NCBI GenBank assembly: GCA_031769625.1
Contig: JAUIMM010001418.1
Location: 844,034 to 908,033 of the forward strand
Origin: Taudactylus pleione
Lineage: Eukaryota; Chordata; Amphibia; Anura; Myobatrachidae
DNA length: 64,000 nucleotides
Direction of reading: 5' to 3'
Shown here: in pieces, positions 63,486 to 64,000 of the stretch
How the letters are laid out: the number at the start of each line of letters is the position of its first letter
How positions within the stretch are numbered: the first letter of the stretch is position 1
Position numbers and translations under genes: made by a program
Notes under the pieces: model-generated
Seen by the model: the letters and a program-made list of their open reading frames with translations, nothing else
Told to the model about the DNA's origin: nothing
Database searches by the model: none

Positions 63486-64000
63486 CTGAGTAATGTGATA
63501 TGTGACACCTGTATATCTTTGTGCTTCCGAGTCTGTATATGGGAGACTGCGCTGAGTAATGTGATATGTGACACCTGTATATCTGTGTGCTCCTGAGTCT
63601 GTATATGGGAGACTGCGCTGAGTAATGTGATATGTGACACCTGTATATCTGTGTGCTCCTGAGTCTGTATATGGAGAATGCGCTGAGTTATGTGATATGT
63701 GACACCTGTATATCTGTGTGCTCCAGAGTTTGTATATAGGAGACTGCGCTGAGTAATGTGATATGTGACACCTGTATATCTGTGTGCTCCTGAGTCTGTA
63801 TATGGGAGACTGCGCTGAGTAATGTGATATGTGACACCTGTATATCTGTGTGCTCCTGAGTCTGTATATGGGAGACCGCGCTGAGTGATGTGATAGGTGA
63901 CACCTGTATATCTGTGTGCTCCTGAGTCTGTATATAGGAGACTGCGCTGAGTAATGTGACACCTGTATATCTGTGTGCTCCTGAGTCTGTATATGGGAGA
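63486..64000. repeat. Right end of window, still inside the array
   Basis: Ordinary 65-66 bp monomers continue to the last base. Variants include GAGTTATGTG near 63,688, CTCCAGAGTTTG near 63,721 and ACCGCGCTGAGTGATG near 63,876, and one 59-bp unit near 63,950. No transition to unique sequence is visible. Confidence 0.9.

Larger units (their letters stand above)
1..64000. repeat. Satellite DNA array, 66-bp monomer, spans the entire window
   Basis: Every part of the window is built from head-to-tail copies of a 66-bp unit beginning CTGTGTGCTC and ending in CCTGTATAT. I found no inversion and no stretch of unrelated sequence. Copies differ by point changes and by small length changes (mainly 59, 65 and 66 bp). 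Both window edges lie inside the array, so its true length is unknown and above 64 kb. The size, homogeneity and nested higher-order structure fit eukaryotic centromeric, pericentromeric, subtelomeric or other heterochromatic satellite; the sequence alone does not say which. There is no recognisable CENP-B box, telomere repeat or transposon fragment. No gene, tRNA, rRNA, promoter or terminator is supported in any part. Confidence 0.98.

Noticed and set aside
450..63962. Long minus-strand open reading frames, up to more than 1,000 residues, with 22-residue repeats
   Set aside because: They are open in all three minus frames at once because the monomer lacks TTA, CTA and TCA. Common 59- and 65-bp units shift the frame with no sign of selection against them, and no promoter, splice signal or non-repeat domain is visible. 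Methionine starts fall at random variants.
1..64000. CRISPR array
   Set aside because: The repeats are contiguous with no distinct spacers; what varies is scattered point changes within the same 66-bp unit.
1..64000. CENP-B box, telomere repeat (TTAGGG) or rDNA spacer
   Set aside because: I saw no match to the CENP-B box core and no TTAGGG or CCCTAA run, and no rRNA gene borders the array. Centromere identity is left as a hypothesis only.
1..64000. Transposon or LTR origin or insertion
   Set aside because: No terminal inverted repeats, poly-A tract, target-site duplication, LTR ends or recognisable transposase or reverse transcriptase motifs were seen; all sequence is explained by the monomer.
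1..64000. Naming a host species
   Set aside because: The CpG decay pattern suggests a methylated, vertebrate-like genome, but nothing else in the window identifies a species and I cannot search databases.

Overview
The whole 64 kb window is one uninterrupted tandem satellite array. I see no protein-coding gene, RNA gene, transposon or unique sequence anywhere, and the array runs off both ends. The basic unit is 66 bp (reference copy at 132-197, 30 of 66 bases G or C), repeated head to tail in one orientation, roughly 970-1000 times (estimated from unit length, not counted). Common length variants are 59 bp and 65 bp; rare ones are 34 bp and 79 bp. The organism cannot be named from the sequence. 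A homogeneous higher-order satellite of this size means a eukaryotic nuclear genome. The only CpG in the unit (unit positions 34-35) is very often replaced by TG or CA, as expected from deamination of methylated CpG, so a vertebrate or another genome with CpG methylation is likely.

Layout. 1-1,440 is a truncated copy of a block that recurs at about 22,778, 36,473 and 43,776. 1,441-2,576 is mixed monomers. 2,577 to about 6,400 holds successive 1.0-1.3 kb higher-order copies. 7,033-11,905 and 11,906 to about 16,613 are near-identical copies 4,873 bp apart. 11,906 to about 25,290 is repeated at 25,600 to about 39,125 with an offset of 13,694-13,827 bp. Each of these 13.7 kb blocks is itself made of three related units of about 4.2-5.1 kb, tracked by a marker monomer. 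39,126-41,104 is a mosaic. 41,105 to about 45,185 is a further copy of 33,802-37,882 (offset 7,303). From about 45,185 to the right end the array changes character: monomers are more diverged, short forms are commoner, and duplications are local (264, 1,706, 2,725, 1,889, 1,820 and about 961 bp).

The many long reading frames on the minus strand are a composition artefact. The consensus has no TTA, CTA or TCA on the plus strand, so no stop occurs in any minus frame, and 66 bp is exactly 22 codons. All three minus frames stay open at once, while each plus frame has a stop in every unit. None is annotated as a gene.

The interesting content is how the array evolves: slippage between short direct repeats inside the monomer (TGTGA giving 59 bp, CTGAGT giving 34 bp), unequal exchange in register, hybrid monomers at junctions, and nested amplification at 66 bp, about 0.6-1.3 kb, about 4-5 kb and about 13.7 kb. 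I did not find a convincing new molecular system. No gene symbols are assigned.
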